A stretch of DNA of 64,000 bases. Origin: Micromonospora lupini (lineage in GTDB: Bacteria > Actinomycetota > Actinomycetes > Mycobacteriales > Micromonosporaceae). Positions 46,914 to 56,800 of the stretch are shown piece by piece (the first letter of the stretch is position 1; each line of letters begins with the position of its first letter). Made by a program: the position numbers and the translations under genes. The DNA lies in contig NZ_JAPENL010000002.1 of the NCBI RefSeq assembly GCF_026342015.1, positions 501,001 to 565,000 on the forward strand, read 5' to 3'. The notes below the pieces were generated by a model, which was not told the origin of the DNA, searched no databases, and saw only the letters and a list, made by a program, of their open reading frames with translations.

Positions 46914-48349
46914 CGGCACGAGTGGTGATCGTCGGCAACGGGATGGCCGGTGCCCGGCTCGCGGCCGAGCTGCACGCCCGCGAGGGCGACCGGAAGGTGA
47001 CAGTGCTCGGAGCGGAGCCGCACCGCGCGTACAACCGGATCATGCTCTCCACGCTGCTGGCGGGCCGGATCGCCGAACCGGACGTGGAGCTGACCGAGGC
47101 CGCCGGGCACGGCATCGACATGCGTCCCGGCGTGCCGGTGGCCGCTGTGGACCGGTCCGCCCGCGAGGTCCGCACCGGCGACGGCGAACGGATCTCCTAC
47201 GACCATCTGGTGCTGGCCACCGGCGCGCGGGCGGTGGTGCCGCCGCTGCCCGGCCTCGACCCGACCGACCTGCCGCGGCGGGTCGTCCCCTTCCGGACCC
47301 TGGACGACTGCCGCCGGATCCTCGCCGTGGCGGACGGCGCGCGCAGCGCCCTCGTGCTCGGCGGTGGGCTGCTCGGCCTGGAGGCCGCCCGGGGCCTGGC
47401 GACACGCGGGCTCGCCACCACAGTGGTGCACCACACCGGGCACCTGATGGAGCGGCAGCTCGACCCCGGGGCCAGCGCGGTGCTCGCCGGGACGCTCGCC
47501 GGGCTCGGCGTCACCATCCAGCTCGCGGTGCCGGCGACCGGAGTCGTCGCCGACGACACAGGCGTCCGCCTCGACCTGGCCGACGGCCGGTCGCTGCACG
47601 CCGACCTGCTGGTGCTCTCCTGCGGGGTACGCCCGGACACCGCCCTCGCGCAGGCCGCCGGGCTGACGGTGCGACGCGGTGTGGTGGTGGACGACCGGCT
47701 GCGCACCAACGACCGGAGCGTCTCGGCGATCGGCGACTGCGCCGAACACGACGGCACGCTCACCGGACTCGTCGCACCCGCCTGGGCCCAGGCCCGGGTG
47801 CTCGCCGACGTGCTCACCGGCACCGACCCGCTGGCCCGCTACCGACCCCGGCCGGTGGTGACGCGACTCAAGGCAGCCGGGATCGACCTGGCCGCGATGG
47901 GCGACGCGGCGGGCGGCGGGCCGGGCGAGGAGCTGACCTTCGCCGACCCGGCCCGGGGTACGTACGCCCGCCTACGGATCCACGACGAACGGCTGATCGG
48001 CGCGATCCTGCTCGGCGACAACCCGGCGGTCGGCACGGTGATCCAGCTCTTCGACAGGGGTCACCCGGTGCCGACCGACCGGCGGGCCCTGCTGCTGGGC
48101 CGCGCGCTCGGCGGGGCCGGCGCGGCGCCGAGCGCGTCACCGGCGCTGATGCCGGACGCGGCAGTCGTCTGCCAGTGCAACACCGTGACCAAGGGAGCGC
48201 TCGTGCGCTGCTGGCGCTCCGGCGCGCGGACCGTCGACGCGGTGGCGGCGGGGACCCGGGCCGGCACCGGGTGCGGCGGGTGCCGGGATGCGGTAGGCGG
48301 CATCGTCGACTGGCTGTCCGAGGCGGAATCTGTGGAGGTGACGCGATGA
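46910..48349 (+). CDS. nasB: FAD/NAD(P)H electron-transfer subunit with C-terminal [2Fe-2S] BFD-like domain
   Basis: A 479-residue pyridine nucleotide-disulphide-type oxidoreductase. Two Rossmann motifs (VVIVGNGMAGARLAAEL and SALVLGGGLLGLEAARGLA) bind FAD and NAD(P)H; SAIGDCAEHDG is the third FAD motif. The C-terminal BFD-like domain holds CQCN (Cys421, Cys423) and CGGC (Cys455, Cys458) for a [2Fe-2S] cluster. It probably feeds electrons to the nitrate reductase (NasB in Bacillus and actinobacteria). Overlap ATGA with nasC and with nirB shows coupled translation. Confidence 0.85.
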   Translation: MTARVVIVGNGMAGARLAAELHAREGDRKVTVLGAEPHRAYNRIMLSTLLAGRIAEPDVELTEAAGHGIDMRPGVPVAAVDRSAREVRTGDGERISYDHLVLATGARAVVPPLPGLDPTDLPRRVVPFRTLDDCRRILAVADGARSALVLGGGLLGLEAARGLATRGLATTVVHHTGHLMERQLDPGASAVLAGTLAGLGVTIQLAVPATGVVADDTGVRLDLADGRSLHADLLVLSCGVRPDTALAQAAGLTVRRGVVVDDRLRTNDRSVSAIGDCAEHDGTLTGLVAPAWAQARVLADVLTGTDPLARYRPRPVVTRLKAAGIDLAAMGDAAGGGPGEELTFADPARGTYARLRIHDERLIGAILLGDNPAVGTVIQLFDRGHPVPTDRRALLLGRALGGAGAAPSASPALMPDAAVVCQCNTVTKGALVRCWRSGARTVDAVAAGTRAGTGCGGCRDAVGGIVDWLSEAESVEVTR

Positions 48350-50880
48350 GCGGTCAGGACCTGGTCGTCATCGGCAACGGCATGGTGGGGCAGCGCTTCG
48401 TCGACGCGCTACGCGCCCGCGACCCGCAGGGCCGTTGGCGGGTGACAGTGCTGGCCGAGGAGGGGCGTCCGGCGTACGACCGGGTGCGGCTCTCGGCGTA
48501 CTTCGACGGGGTGAGCGAGGACGAGCTGAACGTGCACACCCCGCACGACGGGGTGCGGCTGCGCCTCGGTGAGCCGGCCACCGCAATCGACCGCGCCCGG
48601 CGGGTGGTGACCACCGCCGCCGGCGAGTACGCCTACGACGCGCTGGTGCTGGCCACCGGGTCATACCCGTTCGTGCCACAGGTGCCCGGCGCCGAGCTGC
48701 CCGGGGTCTTCGTCTACCGGACCCTGGACGACCTGGCGGCGATCCGGACGTACGCGCAGGGTCGACGGGTCGGCGCGGTGATCGGCGGCGGTTTGCTCGG
48801 GCTGGAGGCGGCGAACGCCCTGCGCCTGCTCGGCCTGAGCACCGACGTGGTGGAGTTCGCGCCCCGGCTGATGCCGGTGCAGGTGGACCAGGCCGGTGGC
48901 GCGATGCTGCGCCGCTACGTCGAGGAGCTGGGTGTGCGTACCCACCTCGGGGTGGCCACCACCGCGATCCGCGCCGGGGCCGACGGCGCGGTCGCCGCTC
49001 TGGAGCTGTCCGACGGCCGCGTGGTCGACGCCGAGCTGGTCGTGGTGGCCGCCGGCATCCGGCCCCGCGACGAGCTGGCACGGGCCGCCGGCCTGCCGCT
49101 GGGTCCGCGGGGTGGGGTGCTCGTCGACGAGACCTGCCGCAGCGCCGACGAGCACATCTGGGCCGTCGGCGAGTGCGCGGCTGTCGACGGCACCTGCCAC
49201 GGCCTGGTCGCCCCCGGGTACGCGACGGCCGAGGTGGTCGCCGACCGGCTGGTCGGCGGCGCGGCGACCTTCCCGGGCGCGGACACCGCCACGAAGCTGA
49301 AGCTGCTCGGTGTCGACGTGGCGTCGTTCGGCGACGCACACGGTGCCACCGAGGGCTGCCTGGACGTCACGTTCACCGACCCGGCCACCCGGGTCTACGC
49401 GAAACTGGTCCTCTCCGACGACGCGCACACCCTGCTGGGCGGGGTGCTGGTGGGCGACGCCAGCGCGTACCCGACGTTGCGGGCCAGCGTGGGCGGCCCG
49501 CTGCCGGCTGCCCCACTGGCGCTGCTCGCCCCCGAGGGCGGCGGCGCGGACGCCGGAGCGCTTCCCGCCACCGCCCAGGTCTGCTCCTGCAACGCGGTCA
49601 CCCGCGGTGACGTGGACGACGCCATCGCGGGCGGCTGCGCGGACGTGCCGGCGTTGAAGGCGTGCACCCGTGCCGGCACGAGCTGCGGCTCCTGCGTGCC
49701 GATGCTGAAGCAGCTCCTGGACGCGGCCGGGGTGGCGCAGTCCACAGCGCTGTGCGAGCACTTCGACGTCAGCCGGCGGGAGCTGTTCGAGATCGTCCGC
49801 GTCCGTGGCATCCGCACGTTTTCCCAGCTCATCGCCGAGCACGGTCGGGGACGCGGCTGCGACATCTGCAAGCCGGTGGTGGCGTCGATCCTCGCGTCGC
49901 TGGGCAGCGGGCACGTGCTCGACGGCGAGCAGGCGTCGTTGCAGGACACCAACGACCACTTCCTGGCCAACCTGCAACGCGACGGCAGCTACTCGGTGGT
50001 GCCCCGCATCCCCGGCGGCGAGATCACCCCGGAGAAGCTGATCGTCATCGGCGAGGTCGCCCGGGACTTCCAGCTCTACACGAAGATCACCGGCGGGCAG
50101 CGGATCGACCTGTTCGGCGCCCGGGTCGAGCAGCTACCGCAGATCTGGCGGCGCCTGGTGGACGCAGGTTTCGAGTCCGGCCACGCGTACGGCAAGGCGC
50201 TGCGCACCGTGAAGTCCTGCGTCGGCGAGACCTGGTGCCGGTACGGGGTGCAGGACTCGGTGGGGCTGGCCGTGGCGCTGGAGCTGCGCTATCGCGGACT
50301 GCGCGCGCCGCACAAGCTCAAGTCGGCGGTCTCCGGTTGCGCCCGGGAGTGCGCCGAGGCCCGCAGCAAGGACTTCGGCATCATCGCCACCGAGACCGGC
50401 TGGAACCTCTACGTCGGCGGCAACGGCGGCTTCCGGCCCCGCCACGCCGACCTGTTCGCCACCGACCTGTCCACCGAGGAGCTGGTCACGCTCATCGACA
50501 GGTTCCTGATCTACTACATCCGCACCGCCGACCGGCTGCAACGCACCGCGGGATGGATCGAGGCCATGGACGGCGGCCTGGACCACCTGCGCGCGGTCAT
50601 CGTGGACGACTCGTTGGGGCTCTGCGCCGACCTGGACGCGGCGATGGCCCGGCACGTGACGTCGTACTCCGACGAGTGGCGCGACGTGCTCGACGACCCG
50701 GAGCGGCTGCGCCGCTACACCTCCTTCGTCAATGCCCCCGACGTGCCCGATCCGTCGATCACCTTCGCCGTGGAACGCGGCCAGCCGGTGCCGGCACGGG
50801 CCCTGACGACCACCCGGTCCACGCCGGCAGACGCCCGCCGGCAACCCGTCACACTCGGCCTTCCGGAGGTACGGCGATGA
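48346..50880 (+). CDS. nirB: Nitrite reductase [NAD(P)H] large subunit
   Basis: An 844-residue NirB that reduces nitrite to ammonium with six electrons. Order: FAD/NAD domain with VVIGNGMVGQRFVDAL and GAVIGGGLLGLEAANAL, BFD [2Fe-2S] domain with CSCN at Cys413 and CGSC later, then the siroheme/[4Fe-4S] domain with CVGETWC (Cys625, Cys631) and GCARECAE (Cys665, Cys669). The usual ferredoxin-like repeat is present between. ATG 48346 overlaps the previous stop. There is no siroheme synthase gene in the operon. Confidence 0.97.
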   Translation: MSGQDLVVIGNGMVGQRFVDALRARDPQGRWRVTVLAEEGRPAYDRVRLSAYFDGVSEDELNVHTPHDGVRLRLGEPATAIDRARRVVTTAAGEYAYDALVLATGSYPFVPQVPGAELPGVFVYRTLDDLAAIRTYAQGRRVGAVIGGGLLGLEAANALRLLGLSTDVVEFAPRLMPVQVDQAGGAMLRRYVEELGVRTHLGVATTAIRAGADGAVAALELSDGRVVDAELVVVAAGIRPRDELARAAGLPLGPRGGVLVDETCRSADEHIWAVGECAAVDGTCHGLVAPGYATAEVVADRLVGGAATFPGADTATKLKLLGVDVASFGDAHGATEGCLDVTFTDPATRVYAKLVLSDDAHTLLGGVLVGDASAYPTLRASVGGPLPAAPLALLAPEGGGADAGALPATAQVCSCNAVTRGDVDDAIAGGCADVPALKACTRAGTSCGSCVPMLKQLLDAAGVAQSTALCEHFDVSRRELFEIVRVRGIRTFSQLIAEHGRGRGCDICKPVVASILASLGSGHVLDGEQASLQDTNDHFLANLQRDGSYSVVPRIPGGEITPEKLIVIGEVARDFQLYTKITGGQRIDLFGARVEQLPQIWRRLVDAGFESGHAYGKALRTVKSCVGETWCRYGVQDSVGLAVALELRYRGLRAPHKLKSAVSGCARECAEARSKDFGIIATETGWNLYVGGNGGFRPRHADLFATDLSTEELVTLIDRFLIYYIRTADRLQRTAGWIEAMDGGLDHLRAVIVDDSLGLCADLDAAMARHVTSYSDEWRDVLDDPERLRRYTSFVNAPDVPDPSITFAVERGQPVPARALTTTRSTPADARRQPVTLGLPEVRR

Positions 50881-51224
50881 CCCACACGACCACGCTCGAC
50901 TGGACCGCTGTCTGCCCCCTCGACCGGCTGGAGCCCAACCGGGGCGTCGCCGCCCTGGTCGACGGCGTGCAGGTCGCCCTCTTCCACACCGTGGACGGGC
51001 TGTTCGCGATCGACAACCGCGACCCGGTCTCCGGGGCGTACGTGCTGTCGCGGGGCATCGTGGGCAGCCGCGGCGGTGTACCGACGGTTGCCTCGCCGCT
51101 GCACAAGCAGGTGTACGACCTGCGCAACGGCGACTGCCTCGACCTGCCCGGGATGGCGGTGGCCCGGCACGACACGCGCTGCCATGACGGGATCGTCGAA
51201 GTGCGGTTGCGACGGGAGGGCTGA
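50877..51224 (+). CDS. nirD: Nitrite reductase [NAD(P)H] small subunit
   Basis: A 115-residue NirD with a Rieske-like fold (VCPLDRLEPNRGVAALVDG and FHTVDGLFAIDNRDPVSGAYVLSRG). The Rieske ligands are not complete (SPLHKQVYDLRNGDC has no CxH pair), as typical for NirD, so it acts as a structural partner of NirB and not as an iron-sulfur carrier. Overlaps nirB by 4 bases and the regulator by 1 base. Confidence 0.95.
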   Translation: MTHTTTLDWTAVCPLDRLEPNRGVAALVDGVQVALFHTVDGLFAIDNRDPVSGAYVLSRGIVGSRGGVPTVASPLHKQVYDLRNGDCLDLPGMAVARHDTRCHDGIVEVRLRREG

Positions 51225-52312
51225 TGCGGGAAGAACTGGCCGGCTTCACCATCGGGGTGACCGCCGACCGGCGGCGCGACGAGTTGGCCGCGCTGCTCGA
51301 ACGCCGGGGCGCCCGCGTGGTGCTCGCCCCGGCGCTGCGGATCGTGCCGCTGTCCGACGACACGGAACTGCGCGAGGCGACCCGCGCCTGCCTGGACCAG
51401 CCACCTGACATCCTGATGGCCAACACCGGCATCGGGATGCGCGGGTGGCTGGAGGCCGCCGAGGGCTGGGGGCTGGCCGAACCACTGCGTTCGGTGCTCG
51501 CCAGCTCGTACGTCGTCGCCCGGGGCCCGAAGGCGCGCGGCGCGATCCGGGCGGCCGGGCTGCACGACCAGTGGTCACCGGCGTCGGAGAGCTGCGACGA
51601 GGTGGTCGATCACCTGCGCCGGCGCGGCGTGGCCGGGCAGGTGATCGCCATGCAGTTGCACGGTGAGCGGCAGCCCGAGTGCACGCTCGCGTTGGAGGCG
51701 GCCGGCGCGACCGTGATCGAGGTGCCGGTCTACCGCTGGGCGCCGCCTACCGACCCGGCGCCGCTGCACCGGCTGATCGACCTGATCACCGGCCGGCTGG
51801 TGGACGCGGTGACGTTCACCTCGGCGCCGGCGGTCGAGGCGCTGCTGCGGGCCGCCGGGGACCGTACCGACGCGGTGGTGTCCGCGTTCCGCGGCGACGT
51901 GCTGGCCAGCTGCGTCGGCGCGGTGACCGCCGAACCGTTGCTGCGCCACGGGGTGCCGGTGAGCGCTCCTGCCCGGGCCCGGCTGGGCGCGTTGGTGCGG
52001 ACCATCGTCGACGAGCTGCCCCGCCGGACCGTGACGTTCAAGGCCGGCGGGCACCTGCTCACCCTGCGCGGGCACGCCGCGGTGATCGACGGCGAGCTAC
52101 GCCCTCTCGCTCCCGCCCCGATGGCGGTGCTGCGGGCGCTGGCCCAGGCCCCCGGGCGGGTGCTGTCGCGCACGGCGCTGCTGCGGACCCTCCCCCGGGG
52201 CGCCGACGAGCACGCGGTGGAGATGGCCGTGGCACGCCTACGGGCCGGCCTGCGCGCGCCGCGCGTGGTGCAGACAGTGGTGAAGCGCGGCTACCGGCTC
52301 CGGGTCGACTAG
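51224..52312 (+). CDS. nnaR: NnaR-type regulator: HemD-like domain with winged-helix DNA-binding domain
   Basis: A 362-residue fusion. Residues about 1-255 have the uroporphyrinogen-III synthase (HemD) fold (FTIGVTADRRRDELAALLER and VDAVTFTSAPAVEALLRAAG), and the C-terminus (about 262-362) is an OmpR/PhoB-like winged helix (LAPAPMAVLRALAQAPGRVLS, RTLPRGADEHAVEMAVARLR, VKRGYRL). This architecture is that of NnaR, the nitrate/nitrite assimilation regulator that works with GlnR in Streptomyces and mycobacteria. It overlaps nirD and closes the operon, which favours regulation and not siroheme synthesis, although residual enzyme activity is not excluded. Confidence 0.9.
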   Translation: MREELAGFTIGVTADRRRDELAALLERRGARVVLAPALRIVPLSDDTELREATRACLDQPPDILMANTGIGMRGWLEAAEGWGLAEPLRSVLASSYVVARGPKARGAIRAAGLHDQWSPASESCDEVVDHLRRRGVAGQVIAMQLHGERQPECTLALEAAGATVIEVPVYRWAPPTDPAPLHRLIDLITGRLVDAVTFTSAPAVEALLRAAGDRTDAVVSAFRGDVLASCVGAVTAEPLLRHGVPVSAPARARLGALVRTIVDELPRRTVTFKAGGHLLTLRGHAAVIDGELRPLAPAPMAVLRALAQAPGRVLSRTALLRTLPRGADEHAVEMAVARLRAGLRAPRVVQTVVKRGYRLRVD

Positions 52313-52320
52313 GGCACGCC

Positions 52321-52372
52321 CTGAACGCGTCGTGGCCGGCCCAGGCGAGCCGGCCACGACGCGGCGGTTCAG
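52321..52372. terminator. Bidirectional hairpin between nnaR and the conservon
   Basis: A perfect 15-bp stem (52326-52340 with 52349-52363) and an outer CTGAAC/GTTCAG clamp (52321-52326, 52367-52372) after an internal loop. It follows the nnaR stop by 8 bases and overlaps the stop of the convergent GTPase gene. Confidence 0.78.
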
Positions 52373-52992
52373 CCGACCGGCGTGGGGAAGCCCCGACCGT
52401 GCTCGGCCTGGAGCCGGAGCATGGCGTGCTCGACCACAGTCACCAGCACCTGCTTGACCGAGTCCCGGTGCCGGGCGTCGGTCATCACCAGCGGCACCTG
52501 CGGCGAGATGGCCAACGCCTCGCGGACCTCCTCCAGCTCGTACTGGGGAGCGCCGTCGAACCGGTTCAGCGCCACCACGTACGGCAGGTTGCGGTTCTCG
52601 AAGTAGTCCAGCGGGGCGAACGCGTCGGTGATCCGGCGGGTGTCCACCAGGACGGCCGCACCCACCGCGCCTCGGATGATCTCGTCCCACATGAACCAGA
52701 AGCGGGTCTGACCCGGGGTACCGAACAGGTACAGGATCAGGTCCTGGGCCATGGTGATCCGGCCGAAGTCCATGGCGACGGTGGTGGTCTCCTTGCCCGG
52801 CACCTTGGACGGGTCGTCGATGCCGACACCCGCGGCGGTCATCACCGCCTCGGTCGTCAGCGGCGTGATCTCGGAGATCGAGCCGACGAGGGTCGTCTTA
52901 CCGACGCCGAAGCCGCCCGCGACAACGATCTTCGCGGAGACGATTCCCCGGCCCGGCCGCCCCCCAGCGGGGTCATAGCCTGCGAAGTCCAC
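52369..52992 (-). CDS. Conservon small Ras-like GTPase (CvnD type)
   Basis: A 207-residue MglA/Ras-like GTP-binding protein with G1 KIVVAGGFGVGKTTLVGSIS, G2/G3 TTTVAMDFGRIT and FGTPGQTRFWFMW, and G4-like VVALNRFDG. It is the fourth gene of a conservon, the four-gene cassette of actinobacteria that resembles a eukaryotic G-protein-coupled receptor relay. GTG 52992 overlaps the DUF742 gene by 20 bases, leaving little doubt of coupled translation. Confidence 0.93.
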   Translation of the reverse strand: MDFAGYDPAGGRPGRGIVSAKIVVAGGFGVGKTTLVGSISEITPLTTEAVMTAAGVGIDDPSKVPGKETTTVAMDFGRITMAQDLILYLFGTPGQTRFWFMWDEIIRGAVGAAVLVDTRRITDAFAPLDYFENRNLPYVVALNRFDGAPQYELEEVREALAISPQVPLVMTDARHRDSVKQVLVTVVEHAMLRLQAEHGRGFPTPVG

Positions 52993-53338
52993 TTAGCACC
53001 CTTCCAAGCAGTTCCATCCGCTCCTCGAACCCCTCGGCGGGAGCAGCAGTGTGTAACGTCAGCAGGCTCTCGGCCACCATGTCGGCGACCAGTACCCGGG
53101 CGACGCCCAGCGGCATCCGGGTGTACGCGGCGATCTCCGCCAGCGACTGTGCACGGCCCTCGCAGACCGTGGCGATGCGGTGCTTGTCGTGCCCCGCGAA
53201 GCGGGACTCGGCAACCTGGGTGGGAGAAGCCGTGAGGACCGCCTCGAGAGCGATGTCCTGCCGGGGCTCGGTACGACCACGGGTGACCGCGTACGGGCGT
53301 ACGAGAGCGCCGCGCGGGTCAGCGCGCCGTTGGTCCAT
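52973..53338 (-). CDS. Conservon DUF742 protein (CvnC type)
   Basis: A 121-residue DUF742 protein starting RRADPRGALVRPYAVTRGRTEP and with a winged-helix-like C-terminal half (YTRMPLGVARVLVADMVAESLLT). Such proteins link the kinase/Roadblock part to the GTPase. It lies third in the cassette, 91 bases from the Roadblock gene, and overlaps the GTPase gene. Confidence 0.92.
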   Translation of the reverse strand: MDQRRADPRGALVRPYAVTRGRTEPRQDIALEAVLTASPTQVAESRFAGHDKHRIATVCEGRAQSLAEIAAYTRMPLGVARVLVADMVAESLLTLHTAAPAEGFEERMELLGRVLSGLRRL

Positions 53339-53429
53339 CCACGATCACCTCCTCGTCCCCAGCGGAGCCGGTCCACACCGCCTCCCATCCCTGTTCCGGC
53401 GCGCGGCCGCGCGTCGGGTCTTCCTGGCG

Positions 53430-53837
53430 CTACGAGCGCACCGCGTCCCTCGGCAGCGGCACCAACGCGGCGCCGACCCGCTCCACGAGCAGTGCCATCT
53501 CGTAGCCCACCTGGCCCACGTCGCAGCTCCGCGCGGCAAGCACGGCCATCGACGAGCCGTCGCTGATCGACATGAGGAAGAGGTAACCGCTGTCCATCTC
53601 GATGACTGTCTGCAACACCCCGCCCGCGCTGAACATCCGGGCCGCGCCCTCGGTCAGGCTCACCACGCCGGAGGTGATCGCGGCGAGCTGGTCCGCCCGG
53701 TCCCCCGGCAGGTCCCGGGAGGACGCGAGCAGAAGCCCGTCGGCGGACACCGCCACCACGTGGGCGATACCCGCCACGCTGTCGGCGAAGTTGGTGAGCA
53801 GCCAACCCATGTCCTGCATGGCAGCTGGCCTGTTCAT
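53430..53837 (-). CDS. Conservon Roadblock/LC7 protein (CvnB type)
   Basis: A 135-residue Roadblock/LC7-domain protein (DMGWLLTNFADSVAGIAHVVAVSADGLLLASS, LPGDRADQLAAITSGVVSLTE and YLFLMSISDGSSMAVLA). Roadblock proteins dimerise and modulate small GTPases; it likely regulates the CvnD-type protein two genes on. The start overlaps the kinase stop by 4 bases (ATGA). Confidence 0.93.
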   Translation of the reverse strand: MNRPAAMQDMGWLLTNFADSVAGIAHVVAVSADGLLLASSRDLPGDRADQLAAITSGVVSLTEGAARMFSAGGVLQTVIEMDSGYLFLMSISDGSSMAVLAARSCDVGQVGYEMALLVERVGAALVPLPRDAVRS

Positions 53838-56800
53838 CGGCTCTCCTTGGTCGAGGTGCTGTTCAGGTCCGTGCCGGCCGTCCGACCACGCTGCACGCCG
53901 CGGTGGTAGGCCGACAACAGGCCGCGTACTTCATCGGGGGTCCGCCGGCTGCGGTCCCGGCCACCCTTCGGTTCGATGCCACCCGGCACGAGCTGTGCCT
54001 GCGGCACCCGCTTGGGCAGACCCGAGCGGGTGGTGCCGGCGGCGGCCGGCTCCGCGGCCCGGCTGGCCAGCGACCAGCCCTCGTCGGCCGCCGTCCGCCA
54101 GGCGTCCGAGTCCGTGGCCGGCGGTGCCGTGCTCGCGGTGGCGGCCGGAGCGGGGGCCGCTGCCGGCGTCGTCCGGGCGGCCGGCGGCGGGGTGTACGAC
54201 GGCGGTGGCTTCGGCGCCGAGGCGCCGCGACCGCCGGTGTTGGCGCCGGCGAATCCGTCCATGCTTCCCACGCTCTGCGCTCCGGTGCCCTCGGAACTGC
54301 CCGGGGTGCGGGTGGGCAGTGGCGGTCGGGCCGGCGCGGTCGCCGGCGCGGACGCGGTGGCCTGTTGGCCGCCGTTGGTCACGCGCGGGCCGGCGTCGGC
54401 GGGTGCGGGCGGTGTGTCGAACTGCGGCCGGGTGAAGATCGCGGTCGCGTCGTCGCCGTGCGACCGGAACCAGACCGCCTCCATCTCCCGGAAGATCGGC
54501 GCTTCGGCCGGGAACTCCGGGCGGGTGCTGACAGGTGCGGCGGGTGTCGGCGGCATGGCCGGCGGGGCGGGCCGCACGGGCGGGGCCGGCGGCGCGGGCG
54601 GCGCAGGCGGGGCGACCGCTCCGGGACCGGCGACCGGCCCGACGGGCAGCACCGGGGCGCTCCGACCGTCAGTGGTGTCGGCCGTCGAGCCGCGTCGAGG
54701 CAGGGCGTCGATGGTCGGGTACGCCACGGTCGGGCTGCCCAGCGAGGTGCCAGCGCCGTTGCTGTACGCCGGTCGGGCGGGCGGGACCGGGGTGGCCGGC
54801 GCGGCGGCGGGTGGCACCGTCGGGCGGGCCCCGCTGTAGCCGCCTGCCTGCACGGCCGGGGCGGTGTCCCGAGCGTCGACCGGAGACTGCCACTGCGCGG
54901 GCGCCGGGGTGTTGGTCCGCCACTGGTCGGGCAGCGTCGCCGCCGCGGTGGTGGCGCCGGCGTACGACTCGGCGTGGTTGACCGGGGTGAGCGGCGTCTG
55001 CTCGACAGCCATCGGCTGGCGCGGACGGGTGAGCACCTGGTCGCGGCCCCGGTTGCTGGGCAGGAGCACGGTGGCGGCGGGCAGCGTCACCTGGGCGACG
55101 GTGCCGCCCTCCACGTTGCGGCGCAGCTCCACCCGGATGCCGTAGCGGGAGGCGAGCCGGCTCACCACGGCCAGACCCATCAGCCGGAACGCGGCGACGT
55201 CCACGCTCGGCGGGGCGGCCAGCCGGCGGTTGAGCGAGTCGAGCTGCTCGTCGGTGAGGCCGAGCCCGCGGTCCTCGATCTGGATCAGGACGTAGTCGCG
55301 GATGCGGCGACCGTCGGCGACAACTGTCGTGTTCGGGGGCGAGAACCGGGTGGCGTTGTCCAGCAGCTCGGCGACGAGGCGTACCACGTCGTTGACCGCG
55401 TGCGCGGCCACCGAGATGTCGGTGTCGACGGTGCCGAACTCGATGCGGTTGTACAGCTCCACCTCGGACTGCGCGGCGCGCAGCACGTCCACGACCAAGG
55501 CGTCGTCGCGCCGCGGCACTGCGGAGTCGGCGCCGGCGAGGACCAGCAGGTTCTCGTCGTTGCGGCGCATTCGGGTGGCCAGGTGGTCCAGCTCGAAGAG
55601 CTGGGCCAGCCGCTTCGGGTCCTCCTCGCCGCGCTCGATCGCGTCCAGCTCGCCGATCATCCGGTCGACGAGGGTCTGACTGCGGCGGGCCAGGTTGAGG
55701 AACATCGCCGAGACGCTGGTACGCAGTGCGGCCTGCTCGGCGGCGACCCGCACCGCCTCCCGGTGGACGACGTTGAAGGCCAACGCCACCTGGCCGACCT
55801 CGTCACGGCTGTTCAGTTGGATCGGGTCCCGGACCTGGCGGACGATCTCGTCCACGCCACCGTCACCCACGCTGCCCATGTTCTGCAGTCGCTGCACGGC
55901 GTCGGGCAGGTCGTGGTTGGCCACCGAGAGCGCGCCCTCGCGCAGCCGGCGCAGGGAGTGGTTGAGCGACCGGGCCAGCACCACGGCCAGCGACACGGCG
56001 ATGATCAGGGTGAGCAGCACCAGGATCGACTCGACCACGGCCTGCCGGATGACGTCCGAGCGCGCCTGGTCGGCCTGCTCGAACAGTCGGTCCTGCAGTT
56101 GGATCTCGGCCCAGCGCATCAGGTCGTTCACCGCACCGATGGCGGCGGTGGCGTCCTGTGCGCTGACCAGCGGGCGCTGCCCGACGGAGCGGGTGATGTC
56201 GGTGGCGACCCGGTCGGAGAGGCCGACGGCGTCACCGGAGACGGTGCTGTCGACGAGGGCCCGCTGCACGGGGTCTGCCGCGAGCGAGAAGGCGACCAGG
56301 GCCTCCTGCTGGCTGGTGAGCGTGGCCACGAAGGAGGAGAACTGCTCCGGGTCGAGCTGGCCGGCGGTCAGCGCCGTGAAGGCGACCGCCTCCTCCTCGG
56401 CGACGGACGCCTTGGCGCGGGCGAACGCGGCGACCGCCCGACGGCTGTCCGACAGGCTCTCGTCGCCTGGCAACTGGGCCAGCCCGTCGCCGTAGGAGAC
56501 CAGGTCGGTGAGGATGACGCCGTAGCGCAGCACCGCCTCGGCGACCGCCATCTGCCGGCGGTCCAGCACCTCCTGACGGGTGCCGTCCAGGGTGGACAGG
56601 TGGTCGTCGATCGCCGCCAGCCGGTCCTGCAACGCCGCCGGCACCTCGCCGATCCGGCCCCGCTCGGCCCGGTACTCGTCCACGCGCTGCTGCGTCTGGC
56701 GCACCCGCAGGTTGTACGCGTCGGCCGGCTGCTGGGGAGCGGCCAGGTAGGCCGCCGCGGCCATCCGCTCGGCCTGGAGATCCTGGGTCAGCGCGCTGAC

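Noticed and set aside
51224..52312. Call as a plain uroporphyrinogen-III synthase (hemD)
   Set aside because: The C-terminal winged helix and the operon context fit the NnaR regulator better.
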